From Ilumatobacteraceae bacterium (GTDB taxonomy: Bacteria > Actinomycetota > Acidimicrobiia > Acidimicrobiales > Ilumatobacteraceae), in assembly GCA_025463305.1 (NCBI GenBank), contig JAOBWK010000043.1, positions 1 to 59,469 on the forward strand: 59,469 bases of DNA, written 5' to 3'. The stretch's first letter is position 1, and each line of letters starts with the position of its first letter. A program made the translations under genes and the position numbers. This document shows positions 1 to 8,263 of this stretch, one piece after another. Under the pieces are notes generated by a model, which saw only the letters and a list, made by a program, of their open reading frames with translations, made no database searches and was not told where the DNA came from.

Positions 1-1
1 G

Positions 2-175
2 GTCGCCGTCGAGCACGACATGGACGTGATCGCGAACGCCGACTGGGTCATCGATCTCGGCCCGGGCGGCGGCACGGACGGGGGAGAGATCGTCGCGGCA
101 GGAACACCGGACATGATCGCCCTCACCGCCGGGAGCAGGACCGCCCCGTACCTCGCTGCCCGCCTCGGCCGCTGA
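2..175 (+). CDS. uvrA: UvrA-family excinuclease ATPase, C-terminal end (partial)
   Basis: Only the last 57 codons are in the window; the gene begins upstream. The visible tail reads [20 protein letters not shown] and then [10 protein letters not shown], which is the H-loop and C-terminal signature of the second ABC module of UvrA proteins (nucleotide excision repair, DNA damage recognition). The usual EHN is EHD here. I associate that form with the shorter UvrA paralogues of actinomycetes, so this may be a paralogue rather than the housekeeping UvrA. It ends at TGA 173-175. The family call is firm; orthology to the repair enzyme is not. Confidence 0.8.
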   Translation, partial: VAVEHDMDVIANADWVIDLGPGGGTDGGEIVAAGTPDMIALTAGSRTAPYLAARLGR

Positions 176-247
176 CGGGCACCACGACATCCTCGCCGTC
201 TGACCGACGCGTCACCGGACCGGCCGCGGATGGTGAAGACTGCTGCG

Positions 248-487
248 ATGGGGTTCACCGTCACGGTCGTTGCAGGGTTCAGATCATCGCCGACCAACCA
301 CGTCATCGAGGGGCTGGCCGATCACTTCACCCACGTCGACCATCCGCACGGTTCGAAGGTCGTCACGCTCACCGAGCACGTCGCGATCGCGGACGAGGCG
401 GATGCCGTCGCGCTGGTGCGGTCGTTGGTCGCCGACGCGCTGCCCGACGGCACGAAGATCGTCGAGCTCACTGTGACGGCGGACTGA
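248..487 (+). CDS. Hypothetical small protein (79 aa)
   Basis: I do not recognise this protein. It is soluble, without signal peptide or membrane segment, and alternates hydrophobic and polar residues like a small alpha/beta domain (VTVTVV-like strand at the start, VKIVELTV-like strand at the end). An ATG at 230 in the same frame would add six residues. I prefer 248 because an AAGACT hexamer lies 6 nt before it, in line with other starts here. Its last eight codons (VELTVTAD and stop) are repeated almost exactly at 2452-2480, beyond the next gene. Confidence 0.5.
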   Translation: MGFTVTVVAGFRSSPTNHVIEGLADHFTHVDHPHGSKVVTLTEHVAIADEADAVALVRSLVADALPDGTKIVELTVTAD

Positions 488-489
488 CG
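461..489 (+). repeat. 29-bp direct repeat, left copy
   Basis: This copy contains the last eight codons and stop of the small ORF at 248-487. The right copy at 2452-2480 differs at one position (T to C, a synonymous third base). The two copies flank the lipoprotein gene at 521-2407. Confidence 0.85.
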
Positions 490-520
490 GATCCCTCCGG
501 GTCTCAGGGTTCCGGGAACC

Positions 521-2407
521 TCATGGCGCTGGCACGGAGTCCGGCGTCGCCGGTGCCGCCGGGCCGGCATCGTGGTAGGTCTGCCCGGTCCGGGTGAACG
601 TGAGCACGTCACCGATGCAGCTGATGCCCTCCGTGCCCTGGAAGATGCTGAGCGGCAGGGCCACGGTCTCGCTGATCCCGCTGACGTCGATCGTCAGGCT
701 GATCCCGCCGTACGGTTTGTTGCCGACGATGTTCTGGCCGGAGGCATCGGCGGTCCAGCTGAAGTGGATCTGGCCGCTGAGCGTTCCCGTGCCGCCGTTG
801 AACGTGTAGAGGCCCGACCCAGTGGCGTCGAGGAGGCCGGTGCCGTCGGCGTGCAGCACGACCGTGAGACCCGCCGGCAACGTCTCGTTGGTGGGGGCAT
901 AGGTGGTGACATCGGACAGGAAGGTCTCGTCGACGCAGTTCGACGCCGGCATGGTCGTCGTGGTGGCCGGTTCGGTGGTGGTGGTCGGCGCCGCCCCGTC
1001 CTGGTAGGTGACGTCCACCGACACCTGGCCGGGAGGATCTGATGCGTCGATCACGCCGTTGATCAGATCGCTGCCGACGCCGGCGAGCAGGCTGGCCACG
1101 GCGTCCGGCAGGACGCTGAGCGCATGGGAGATGACGGACTGCAGCAGCGGCTCGATCGCCTTCGTCCGGTCCCGGTCGACGCTGGCCGTCATCGTCAAGG
1201 TCGTGGTCAGCACCGGACCATTGGCGAGATCGGGGTCCTGATCCGCAACGCGGTAGATCAGCGACGCCGTCGGTGCGTCGGCTGTGCCCGTCAACATCGC
1301 GTCCTTGCTGACCTCGGTGGCGATGCTGGGGTCGGGGTCGGACCAGGTGACCGGCGTCCCGACCGGGTTGACCGGCGGCAGCTCGACCGGGATCAACGCC
1401 GCACACGACTTGACGACACCGGGCCAGTCGAAGCCGGCGGGATCCTGCTCGTCGAAGACGAGGGTGCCGGTGTGAGTGTCCGGCGGGATGCCGAAGCTGT
1501 TGTCGGCCGGCACGCTGTGCAGGCTCGGGGTCCACGGCACGACCGCGTTGGCGATCGCCGTCGCGGTGCCCAGCGCGGCGATCGCCGTCTTCAACGGTGC
1601 CAGGATTGGCGCCAGCGCGGCACTCACGATGTCGCCCAACACGTCGGCGAACAACGACGCAGCGGCCTTCGCGACGGACACGATCAGGCCGTCGCTCGCG
1701 TCCACCGTGAACCACGCGGTGATCTGACCGATCGTCTGGTTGTAGAGGCTGCCGAGCGTGTCGCAGGCGTTGGCCCCGTCGCGAGACGGGCGCGCCGCCA
1801 AAGTCGGCTGGTGCACGCTGCGGGACGGACCGAAACCCTCGATGGTCCCACCGCTGTGGATGATGTCGTTGACGAAGAGGGCGAGCACGGCCCACGGGTA
1901 CGTGACGGTCGCCGGGTCGGTGATCGTGGTGGCGTCCACCAACGTGCGCGCCTGCGTGGCCGCCACCGACTGACCCTTGACGAGCCAGGCAGCGACGAGT
2001 GCGTCGAGCGGCACCTGGCCGGTGCCGGTGGGATACTCGGCGCGCAGTGTCGCGCCGGTGACGCCGCCGCCGTCGACGTCCTGTCGGGCCCATGCGGCGG
2101 CCTGGAAATCGCTCGCCGCGATCGGGCCGGAGTCGCTCGGGATGGTGGCGCCGACGGCCAGCACCGGCACGCCGCCGGCCTGCAGTGCCGCGACGGGATC
2201 GACGCCGGACTTGGTGACCACGGTGGACGTCGGATCGGTGGCCGTCGTGGTCGCGACGGCATCGGTCGACGGGGTCGAGGCGGTCGACGCGACGGTCGAC
2301 GCCGGCGAGCCGGAAGGGGACGACGAGTTGGACGAAGACGAGCAGGCCGCGACCATCGTCGTTGCCGTCAGCACGCACACCGCGGTCCGCCACCTGAGCA
2401 TCCGCAC
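521..2407 (-). CDS. Secreted lipoprotein, function unknown (628 aa)
   Basis: The N-terminus is a lipoprotein signal peptide: RWR, a hydrophobic stretch, and lipobox VAAC near residue 22. A Ser/Thr/Ala-rich linker of about 50 residues follows, typical of actinobacterial surface lipoproteins. Residues about 70-200 resemble no family I can name. A hydrophobic Ala-rich region lies near residues 240-290, and two possible beta-rich parts are separated by a second Thr-rich linker (TTTTEPATTTTMP) near residue 475. It is probably anchored outside the membrane. It is transcribed against both neighbours, and direct repeats lie on either side. The start at 2407 is read as GTG; the ATG at 2401 is equally possible. 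Confidence 0.75.
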   Translation of the reverse strand: MRMLRWRTAVCVLTATTMVAACSSSSNSSSPSGSPASTVASTASTPSTDAVATTTATDPTSTVVTKSGVDPVAALQAGGVPVLAVGATIPSDSGPIAASDFQAAAWARQDVDGGGVTGATLRAEYPTGTGQVPLDALVAAWLVKGQSVAATQARTLVDATTITDPATVTYPWAVLALFVNDIIHSGGTIEGFGPSRSVHQPTLAARPSRDGANACDTLGSLYNQTIGQITAWFTVDASDGLIVSVAKAAASLFADVLGDIVSAALAPILAPLKTAIAALGTATAIANAVVPWTPSLHSVPADNSFGIPPDTHTGTLVFDEQDPAGFDWPGVVKSCAALIPVELPPVNPVGTPVTWSDPDPSIATEVSKDAMLTGTADAPTASLIYRVADQDPDLANGPVLTTTLTMTASVDRDRTKAIEPLLQSVISHALSVLPDAVASLLAGVGSDLINGVIDASDPPGQVSVDVTYQDGAAPTTTTEPATTTTMPASNCVDETFLSDVTTYAPTNETLPAGLTVVLHADGTGLLDATGSGLYTFNGGTGTLSGQIHFSWTADASGQNIVGNKPYGGISLTIDVSGISETVALPLSIFQGTEGISCIGDVLTFTRTGQTYHDAGPAAPATPDSVPAP

Positions 2408-2451
2408 TCCGATTCTCCCGCTCTCGCCGTCACGGCCGACGATAGCCGAGC

Positions 2452-2480
2452 GTCGAGCTCACCGTGACGGCGGACTGACG
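2452..2480 (+). repeat. 29-bp direct repeat, right copy
   Basis: Near-identical to 461-489 (28 of 29 bases). Read in the same frame it still encodes VELTVTAD followed by a stop, but no longer joined to an open reading frame. It lies between the start of the lipoprotein gene and the promoter of the acyl-CoA dehydrogenase gene. Confidence 0.85.
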
Positions 2481-2528
2481 TCGGCGCCGGAAATGTATAC
2501 AAAGGGTCGCGATCGCTAGGTTGCGCTC

Positions 2529-3749
2529 GTGACTTCGAATGAGCAGACCGAGTTCCGTGATGAGGTGCGCGCGTTCTTGCAGGCCAACGCCAGGCCTCGC
2601 CGCGACCAGTCGTTGTGGACCCTGAACTTCCACAAGGATCCCGCTGACGCCGCCGCCGAGTTCGAGGTGGGGCGCCGGTGGCAGCACACCCTCTTCGAGC
2701 ATCGCCTCGCCGGGTTGACCTACCCCGAGGCCTTCGGTGGCCGGGGCGGCCAACCGTGGCACGAGACGGTCTACCGCGAGGAGTCGGCGGGCTACGACGT
2801 GTCGTCCGGCTTCGTCGCCGCCACGATCGCGATGCTCGGGCCGACCCTGATGCGCTGGGGCACGGACGAGCAGCGCTCGACGCTCGTCCCGCGGCTGCTC
2901 TCGGCGGAGGACGCATGGTGCCAGCTGTTCAGCGAGCCGGGCGCCGGCTCGGACCTGGCGGGCCTGGCGACGCGTGCGGTGCGCGACGGCGACGAGTTCG
3001 TCGTCACCGGCCAGAAGGTGTGGAACTCAGCCGCGCAGTGGTGCGATCACGGCATGTTGCTGGTGCGTACGGACCCGGACGCACCGAAGCACCGCGGGAT
3101 CACGTTCCTGCTCGTCGACATGGCCAGTCCCGGGATCGAGGTGCGCCCACTCGTACAGCCGACGGGAGCGCAGCACTTCAACGAGGTGTTCCTGTCCGAG
3201 GTCCGTGTGCCGGTGGCGAACGTGCTCGGTGAGATCAACGACGGCTGGCACGTGGCGCGCACGGTGCTGTCGAACGAGTCGGCCTTCATCGGCGGCGGCA
3301 ACGGCCGGGGCACGGTGTACCCGCGCTTGGTCGCGCTCGCCCGGATGTTCGACCGCATGGACGATGCGGTCGTGCGCCAGGGGTTGGCCGACGCGTGGGC
3401 GCGTGAACGGATCCTCGGGATGATGGGCGAGCGGATCCTGGCAGCCGTGCGCCGGCGCGAGGCCCCGCCGATCGATCCCTCGATCCTGAAACTGTACGTC
3501 ACCGAGAACGCCGTGCGCAACGGCAACCTCGCTGCGGCGATCAGCGGTGCAGCCGGGATCGCCGGTGTTCCGGGGAGCGACGAGGTGGCCGGCTGGGTGC
3601 AGGCGACGGTGCTCGGACGCTTCGGCGTGTCCATCGGTGGCGGCACGAACGAGGTCCTCAAGAACAACCTGTCCGAGCGCGCGCTCGGCCTGCCGCGAGA
3701 GCCCCGTGACGATCACGAGCGCCCGTGGAAGGACGTCCCGCGCAGCTGA
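2529..3749 (+). CDS. Acyl-CoA dehydrogenase
   Basis: FAD-dependent alpha,beta-dehydrogenation of an acyl-CoA thioester, in the cytoplasm. The 406 aa length is normal for the family. The N-terminal helical domain is followed by the LFSEPGAGSDLAGLATRA flavin/substrate motif (about residues 136-153), VTGQKVWNSAAQ (about 160-171) and the C-terminal GGGTNEVLKNNLSERALGLP helix pair. The start codon is GTG. A TAGGTT hexamer at 2517-2522 lies 6 nt before it and there is no Shine-Dalgarno, so the mRNA is probably leaderless. The gene stands alone, 19 bp from the convergent MFS gene. The substrate cannot be told from sequence. Confidence 0.92.
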   Translation: MTSNEQTEFRDEVRAFLQANARPRRDQSLWTLNFHKDPADAAAEFEVGRRWQHTLFEHRLAGLTYPEAFGGRGGQPWHETVYREESAGYDVSSGFVAATIAMLGPTLMRWGTDEQRSTLVPRLLSAEDAWCQLFSEPGAGSDLAGLATRAVRDGDEFVVTGQKVWNSAAQWCDHGMLLVRTDPDAPKHRGITFLLVDMASPGIEVRPLVQPTGAQHFNEVFLSEVRVPVANVLGEINDGWHVARTVLSNESAFIGGGNGRGTVYPRLVALARMFDRMDDAVVRQGLADAWARERILGMMGERILAAVRRREAPPIDPSILKLYVTENAVRNGNLAAAISGAAGIAGVPGSDEVAGWVQATVLGRFGVSIGGGTNEVLKNNLSERALGLPREPRDDHERPWKDVPRS

Positions 3750-3767
3750 GCGAGCACCGCCCCGAGG

Positions 3768-5387
3768 TCAGTCGACGTCGCCGGCGTAGGTCGGCATCGC
3801 GCCGCCGATGCCGAGCTCGGCGGTGTGCTCGACGGAGTCGAGGATCGTGTCGTGCGACGCTTCGTGCGGCAGGAAGCGATACACGACGACGGCCGCGATC
3901 GCCGAGAGCACGGCGGCGGCCGTGACGGCGAAGTGGATGCCGTCGACGAACCCCTGGCGGGCGATGTCGGTGACAGCTTTCGCGTCGGCGGATCCGAGCC
4001 CCTTGGCCGCGTCGAGCGCGCTGGCGAGTGAGGACCGCACGTCGGCGCGGGACCCGATGGGGATCCTGCCGATCGCATCGTTGATCGTGGTGCCGTACCG
4101 GGACGCAGCGAGGCTGCCGAGCACGGCGACGCCGAGTGCCGTGCCCAGCTCGCGGGTGGCGTCGTTCATCGCCGAGCCCGTGCCGGCACGCCGAGCGGGC
4201 ACCGCCGACATGATCGACGCCGTCATCGGCGACATCGACAGCGCGATGCCGGCCACCAGCGGAATGAGGCAGATCAGCACGTACAGGTAGGGCGTGGTGG
4301 TGCTGAGGCCGCGGAACATCAGCATGCCGACGGTGACCAGGACCATCCCGAAGGACACCGTGCGGTGCGACCCGAACTTGGAGGAGAGCTTCGGGGTGAG
4401 CGTCGAGACGATGATCATGATCGGCGACATCGGCAGCAGGCGCAGCGCCGCGGCGAGCGGGCTCAGGCCGAGAACGAGCTGGAAGTACTGGCTGATCAGG
4501 AACATCACGCCGAACATCGCGAGGAACACCAGGATCATGCCGCCGCTACCGGCGCTGAAGGCCGGGCTGCGGAACAGGCTCATGTCGAGCATCGGCTCCT
4601 CGACGTGGATCTCCCAGGCGACGAAGGCGATGAGCACGACGACGGCGATGCCGAACGCGAGCAGCGTCCCGCCACTGGCCCAGCCGTGGTCCGGCGCCTG
4701 GATCAGGCCGTACACGAGGCTGACGATGCCGATGGTGGACAGGACCGCGCCGACCGGATCGAGCGGTGCCTGCTCGGGATCCTTCGACGACGGCACGAGG
4801 ATGCGGCCGCTGACGAGGGCGAGCACGATGATCGGCACGTTGACGAGGAACACCGAGCCGTACCAGAAGTGACCGAGGAGGAAGCCGCTGATGACCGGTC
4901 CGATCGCACCGGCACCGCCGGTGGTGGCCGCCCAGATCGCGATCGCCTTGGTGCGCTCCCGGGGCGGGAAGACGTTGACGAGGATCGACAGCGTCGACGG
5001 CATGATCAGCGCGGCACCGGCACCCATCAGTGCGCGGCAGGCGATCAGCTGGCTGATCGACGACGAGGCCGACGCGAGTGCGGCGCCGGCGAGGAAGATC
5101 ACCAAGCCCAGTTGCAGCGCGCCCTTGCGGCCGAAGCGGTCGCCCAGCGCGCCGGCGGAGAACAGCAGACCGGCGAACACCAGCGAGTAGGCGGCCACGA
5201 CCCACTGGAGCTGCGAGCTGCTGGCGTGGAGCTGCTCGGACAACGTCGGGATGGCGACGTTGAGGCTGGAGTTGCCGACGAAGATGATCAGCAGGCTGAG
5301 GCACAGCACGCCGAGCGTCCACCACCGCCTCGGATCCGGTTCGGCCCCGGCGTGGGGCGATGTCACTGGTGTCGCGGTGCTCGTCAT
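3768..5387 (-). CDS. MFS drug/H+ antiporter, DHA2 (EmrB/QacA) type
   Basis: Inner-membrane efflux protein of about 539 aa with around 14 hydrophobic segments, the DHA2 size. Motif A-like GDRFGRKGALQLG follows TM2, and the N-terminal NVAIPTLSEQL motif is typical of QacA/EmrB exporters. The C-terminus is a hydrophilic tail of about 35 residues. I start at ATG 5387 rather than at the longer frame opening at 5423. TATCAT (complement of 5396-5401) sits 8 nt before it, and MTSTATPV fits a cytoplasmic N-terminus. It is divergent from a TetR gene 90 bp away, which is the usual repressor/efflux-pump pair. Confidence 0.9.
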   Translation of the reverse strand: MTSTATPVTSPHAGAEPDPRRWWTLGVLCLSLLIIFVGNSSLNVAIPTLSEQLHASSSQLQWVVAAYSLVFAGLLFSAGALGDRFGRKGALQLGLVIFLAGAALASASSSISQLIACRALMGAGAALIMPSTLSILVNVFPPRERTKAIAIWAATTGGAGAIGPVISGFLLGHFWYGSVFLVNVPIIVLALVSGRILVPSSKDPEQAPLDPVGAVLSTIGIVSLVYGLIQAPDHGWASGGTLLAFGIAVVVLIAFVAWEIHVEEPMLDMSLFRSPAFSAGSGGMILVFLAMFGVMFLISQYFQLVLGLSPLAAALRLLPMSPIMIIVSTLTPKLSSKFGSHRTVSFGMVLVTVGMLMFRGLSTTTPYLYVLICLIPLVAGIALSMSPMTASIMSAVPARRAGTGSAMNDATRELGTALGVAVLGSLAASRYGTTINDAIGRIPIGSRADVRSSLASALDAAKGLGSADAKAVTDIARQGFVDGIHFAVTAAAVLSAIAAVVVYRFLPHEASHDTILDSVEHTAELGIGGAMPTYAGDVD

Positions 5388-5476
5388 TGCTCGGAATGAT
5401 ATGGCAACCAACGCATTTGGCACAGATGACAGATGGCACGTGTATCGCCATTGACACTCCGCGTACGCTGTCGGGC
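5388..5476. promoter_or_regulatory. Divergent promoter/operator region, MFS-TetR pair
   Basis: This spacer is less GC-rich than the flanking genes. Probable -10 elements are TATCAT for the MFS gene (complement of 5396-5401) and TACGCT for the TetR gene (5464-5469). TGGC and GCCA half-sites with a 9-nt gap lie between them around 5434-5450, so a TetR dimer bound there could cover both promoters. The operator itself is a guess. Confidence 0.4.
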
Positions 5477-6079
5477 GTGAAGACCGCGGTGGGGCTGCGC
5501 GAGATGAAGAAGGAACGGACGCGGGCCGACATCGTGCGCGTCGCGACCCGGATGTTCGCTCGCCGCGGCTTCGACGACGTGACCGTCGAGGAGATCGCCG
5601 CCGAGGCCGAGGTCTCGCACCGCACGTTCTACCGGTACTTCGCGACCAAGGAGGAGCTCGTCCTCGGTCCGCTGCAGCTCAAGCTCGACAACCTCGCCGA
5701 GTCCCTGGCGGCTCGCCCGCACGACGAGCCGGTCGTGGCATCGGTGCGGAGCGCCATCCTCGACATGGCGAACTGCTACGAGCACGATCTCGACGACGGC
5801 CGCGATCTGATCGCGCTCGTCCGCGCCACCCCGTCGTTGCGTCAGCGCCAGAACGAGCGGCACGCGGCCTACGAACAGGTGATGGTGCCGCTCATCGCGG
5901 CGCGGCTCGGAGTCGACCCGACGCTCGACATGCGTCCAGCGCTGGTCGCCGGCTGTGCGATGGCGGCGATCCGCACTGCGACCGAGCAGTGGCTCGTCGG
6001 CCCCCCGAAGCAGCCGTTGATGCCGATCGTCGAAGACGCGCTGGCGATGGTCACCCTCGCCTTCGCTGATCTGCACTGA
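5477..6079 (+). CDS. TetR-family transcriptional regulator
   Basis: A 200-aa protein. The N-terminal HTH carries the family signature: RADIVRVATRMFARRGFDDV, then VEEIAAEAEVSHRTFYRYF and TKEELVL (residues about 14-63). The C-terminal ligand domain resembles those of MFT-type actinobacterial TetR proteins. The open frame runs back to 5360, but that region is the MFS gene's N-terminus on the other strand. I take GTG 5477, which has TACGCT 7 nt upstream; ATG 5504 (MKKERTRAD) is the alternative. It likely represses the divergent MFS pump and itself. Confidence 0.9.
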   Translation: MKTAVGLREMKKERTRADIVRVATRMFARRGFDDVTVEEIAAEAEVSHRTFYRYFATKEELVLGPLQLKLDNLAESLAARPHDEPVVASVRSAILDMANCYEHDLDDGRDLIALVRATPSLRQRQNERHAAYEQVMVPLIAARLGVDPTLDMRPALVAGCAMAAIRTATEQWLVGPPKQPLMPIVEDALAMVTLAFADLH

Positions 6080-6105
6080 CGCTGGCACGGCGTAGGGTTG
6101 CGTGC

Positions 6106-6984
6106 ATGGCCCGGATGTCCGATCGCCATCCCGGGGGAGCGCCGGGACCGTGGTTCGTCGACTCGCGTTGCATCGACTGCGATGCCGCCCGCCACGTGGC
6201 ACCCGGGCTGATCGCACGGAACCCCAGCGATGGCGTGTCGCTGTTCCTTCGTCAACCGCAGACCCCTGAGGAGCTGGAGATGGCGTGGCGAGCCGTCGAG
6301 GTCTGTCCGACGCGTTCGGTCGGGCACGAGACGCTGAGACGCCCGGAGTCTCCCGTCTTCCCACAGGACCTCGGCGACGGCGTTTTCCGCCTCGGGCACA
6401 ACGCGGAGAGCTCCTTCGGAGCGCACTCCTACCTCGTGCGGCGTCTCGACGACGGACGTCCGGTGAACCTGATGATCGACTCGCCGCGTTGGACGCGCGA
6501 GGTCTACGAACCAGTCCAGGCGCTCGGCGGGATCCAGCACGTGCTGCTGACCCACCGCGACGACGTCGCCGATGCCGACCGGTACGCGCAGCACTTCGGG
6601 GCCGCCGTCTGGATCCACGCCGACGATCGTGGTGCGGCCCCGTTCGCGGATCGACTCATCGAGGGCGTCCTGCCGGCCGAGATCGTGCCCGGGGTCGTGG
6701 CGTTCCCGGTGCCGGGCCACACCAAGGGCAGCGTGCTCTATCACGTGGACGGCCACGTGCTGTTCTCCGGCGATTCGCTCGCGTGGGACGCGCAGGACGC
6801 GTGCCTGGTCGCGTTCCGGGATGCGTGTTGGTACTCGTGGAGCGCACAGCAGGAGTCGCTGGACAGGTTTGCTGCTGGCATGCTGCGCTTCGATCGGCTG
6901 CTGTGCGGTCACGGCTGGAGCCACGACCTCGACGCCGAGACGTTCCACCGCCATCTGCTCGATCTCGTCGATCGCATGGGCTGA
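6106..6984 (+). CDS. Ferredoxin-like domain fused to MBL-fold metallohydrolase
   Basis: 292 aa. Residues 15-75 form a ferredoxin-like module with Cys22, Cys25 (CIDC) and Cys67 (VCPT). The third Cys of a normal CxxCxxC is Ala28, so a 3Fe-4S or labile cluster is possible. Residues 85-290 are a metallo-beta-lactamase fold: THRDDVADAD at 149-158 replaces the usual THxHxDH, with His205 (PGHTKGS), Asp223 (SGDSLAW) and His269 (CGHGWSHD) as the other metal ligands. Such fusions exist in plants and bacteria, but their substrate is not settled. TAGGGT at 6093-6098 lies 7 nt before the ATG, which suggests a leaderless transcript. Confidence 0.85.
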   Translation: MARMSDRHPGGAPGPWFVDSRCIDCDAARHVAPGLIARNPSDGVSLFLRQPQTPEELEMAWRAVEVCPTRSVGHETLRRPESPVFPQDLGDGVFRLGHNAESSFGAHSYLVRRLDDGRPVNLMIDSPRWTREVYEPVQALGGIQHVLLTHRDDVADADRYAQHFGAAVWIHADDRGAAPFADRLIEGVLPAEIVPGVVAFPVPGHTKGSVLYHVDGHVLFSGDSLAWDAQDACLVAFRDACWYSWSAQQESLDRFAAGMLRFDRLLCGHGWSHDLDAETFHRHLLDLVDRMG

Positions 6985-7049
6985 CCGTGCGCGGCGTACT
7001 GTTCGCGGCGCAGCCGCGATTGAGGGACCGCGCTGCCCGGGGAGACACG

Positions 7050-7967
7050 ATGGATGCGCCGACGTTGCTGACCACCGACCAGGTCGCGTCGTTCGTCGCA
7101 CGCGGGTTCGTGGAACTCGAGGCGGTGGTGCCCGACGTGATCAACGCGCGGGCGATGGAGCAGTTGCCGCAGTTGTTCCGCGGTTGGCTCGACGAGTTCA
7201 CCGGCGTCGCGGCCGGCGCCGGCGATGCGGAGTCGTCGAGCTCGCGACTGCCGCGATCGGGCACGACGCTGCACGATGCGTACCCGGCCGATTCGGCGTT
7301 CGGTGCGCTGGTGCGCGTGCCAGCGGTGGCCGGGGCCATCCAGTCGTTGGTAGGCACCGACCCGGTCGTCGACCACCACTTCGTCCACATCAAGACCGCC
7401 GGTGATCTGCACGCGCAGGGTCTGCACTGCGACGCGATCGTCGACGAGGGGCTCGCCTTCGACATCCAGCTGTTCTGGTTTCCCCACGACGTCGCGCCGG
7501 GCGAGGGCGGCACCCGGTTCGTGCCCGGCAGCCACCTGCGACGGGTGAACATGGACGACGTCTCCCGCTATCAACACCTCGCCGGCGAGCGGTACTTCAG
7601 CGGGCCCGCCGGCACGGTCGTGATCTTCCACCAGGGCCTGTGGCATGCGGGTGCGCCGAACCGCGGTGCGCGGGACCGGGTGATGGGCAAGCTGCGGTTG
7701 AACCCGACGCAGCCGCAGGTGCGGCTGTGGGACACGAGCGACCTCGATGCGCGCAACCGCAACGACGACCACATGTTCGCGCGCATGGAGCCCGAGTCGG
7801 TGGCCGCCGCGCTCCGGCGCTCCGAGCCCTGGTACGAGCCGGCGACCCACCGCCTGGAGACGGTGCAGCGGGCCCGGCTGTGGCGCCACCTGAGCGGCGA
7901 CGACGGCTTCGACGTCGACTGGTACCTCACGCGCACCGAGCGCCGAGCCGCGCTGTCGACATCGTGA
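7050..7967 (+). CDS. Phytanoyl-CoA dioxygenase (PhyH) family oxygenase
   Basis: Fe(II)/2-oxoglutarate-dependent hydroxylase of 305 aa. The metal triad is visible: His126 and Asp128 in LHCDAIVDE and the distal His199 in LWHAGAPNR, with Arg209 nearby as a candidate 2-oxoglutarate ligand. The GEGGTRFVPGSH segment is typical of PhyH proteins. The frame is open far upstream through the MBL gene. I take ATG 7050 because GGGGAG stands 7 nt ahead of it and the N-terminus then begins directly with the domain. Two short genes follow at 7 and 16 bp, so it probably heads an operon. The substrate is unknown. Confidence 0.88.
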   Translation: MDAPTLLTTDQVASFVARGFVELEAVVPDVINARAMEQLPQLFRGWLDEFTGVAAGAGDAESSSSRLPRSGTTLHDAYPADSAFGALVRVPAVAGAIQSLVGTDPVVDHHFVHIKTAGDLHAQGLHCDAIVDEGLAFDIQLFWFPHDVAPGEGGTRFVPGSHLRRVNMDDVSRYQHLAGERYFSGPAGTVVIFHQGLWHAGAPNRGARDRVMGKLRLNPTQPQVRLWDTSDLDARNRNDDHMFARMEPESVAAALRRSEPWYEPATHRLETVQRARLWRHLSGDDGFDVDWYLTRTERRAALSTS

Positions 7968-7974
7968 GCACCCG

Positions 7975-8247
7975 ATGAGCGCACGGCAGCAGGTGCTGAT
8001 GCTGTGGCTCGCCGGCCCGGCGCTCGACGCCCACGTGCTCGGCTGGTCGTTCTTCGACGGCACCGCCGGCGCCGGTCCCCAACCCGCGGCCGATCCGCCC
8101 TACGCCACGGGCGTCGCTGCGTTGGTGGATGGTTGGCGCCTCCTGCAGATGTCGCCGTTGAACCCGCCGACGCCCGGCCACGAGCGCGAGACGTCGTTCC
8201 TCAAGCACGAGTTCGTCTTCGAGCGCCTGATCGACCGCGCCGACTGA
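7975..8247 (+). CDS. Conserved small hypothetical protein (90 aa)
   Basis: No named domain that I recognise. It is hydrophobic-aromatic (VLGWSFFDG, WRLLQMSP, SFLKHEFVFERL) and has no signal peptide. It has no Cys and no obvious metal site. It starts 7 bp after the PhyH stop and 16 bp before the DUF1353 gene, so it is probably co-transcribed with both and may be an accessory to one of them. The strong block structure makes me think it is a real conserved family rather than a chance ORF. Confidence 0.7.
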   Translation: MSARQQVLMLWLAGPALDAHVLGWSFFDGTAGAGPQPAADPPYATGVAALVDGWRLLQMSPLNPPTPGHERETSFLKHEFVFERLIDRAD

Positions 8248-8263
8248 CCGATGGGGGAGTGAG

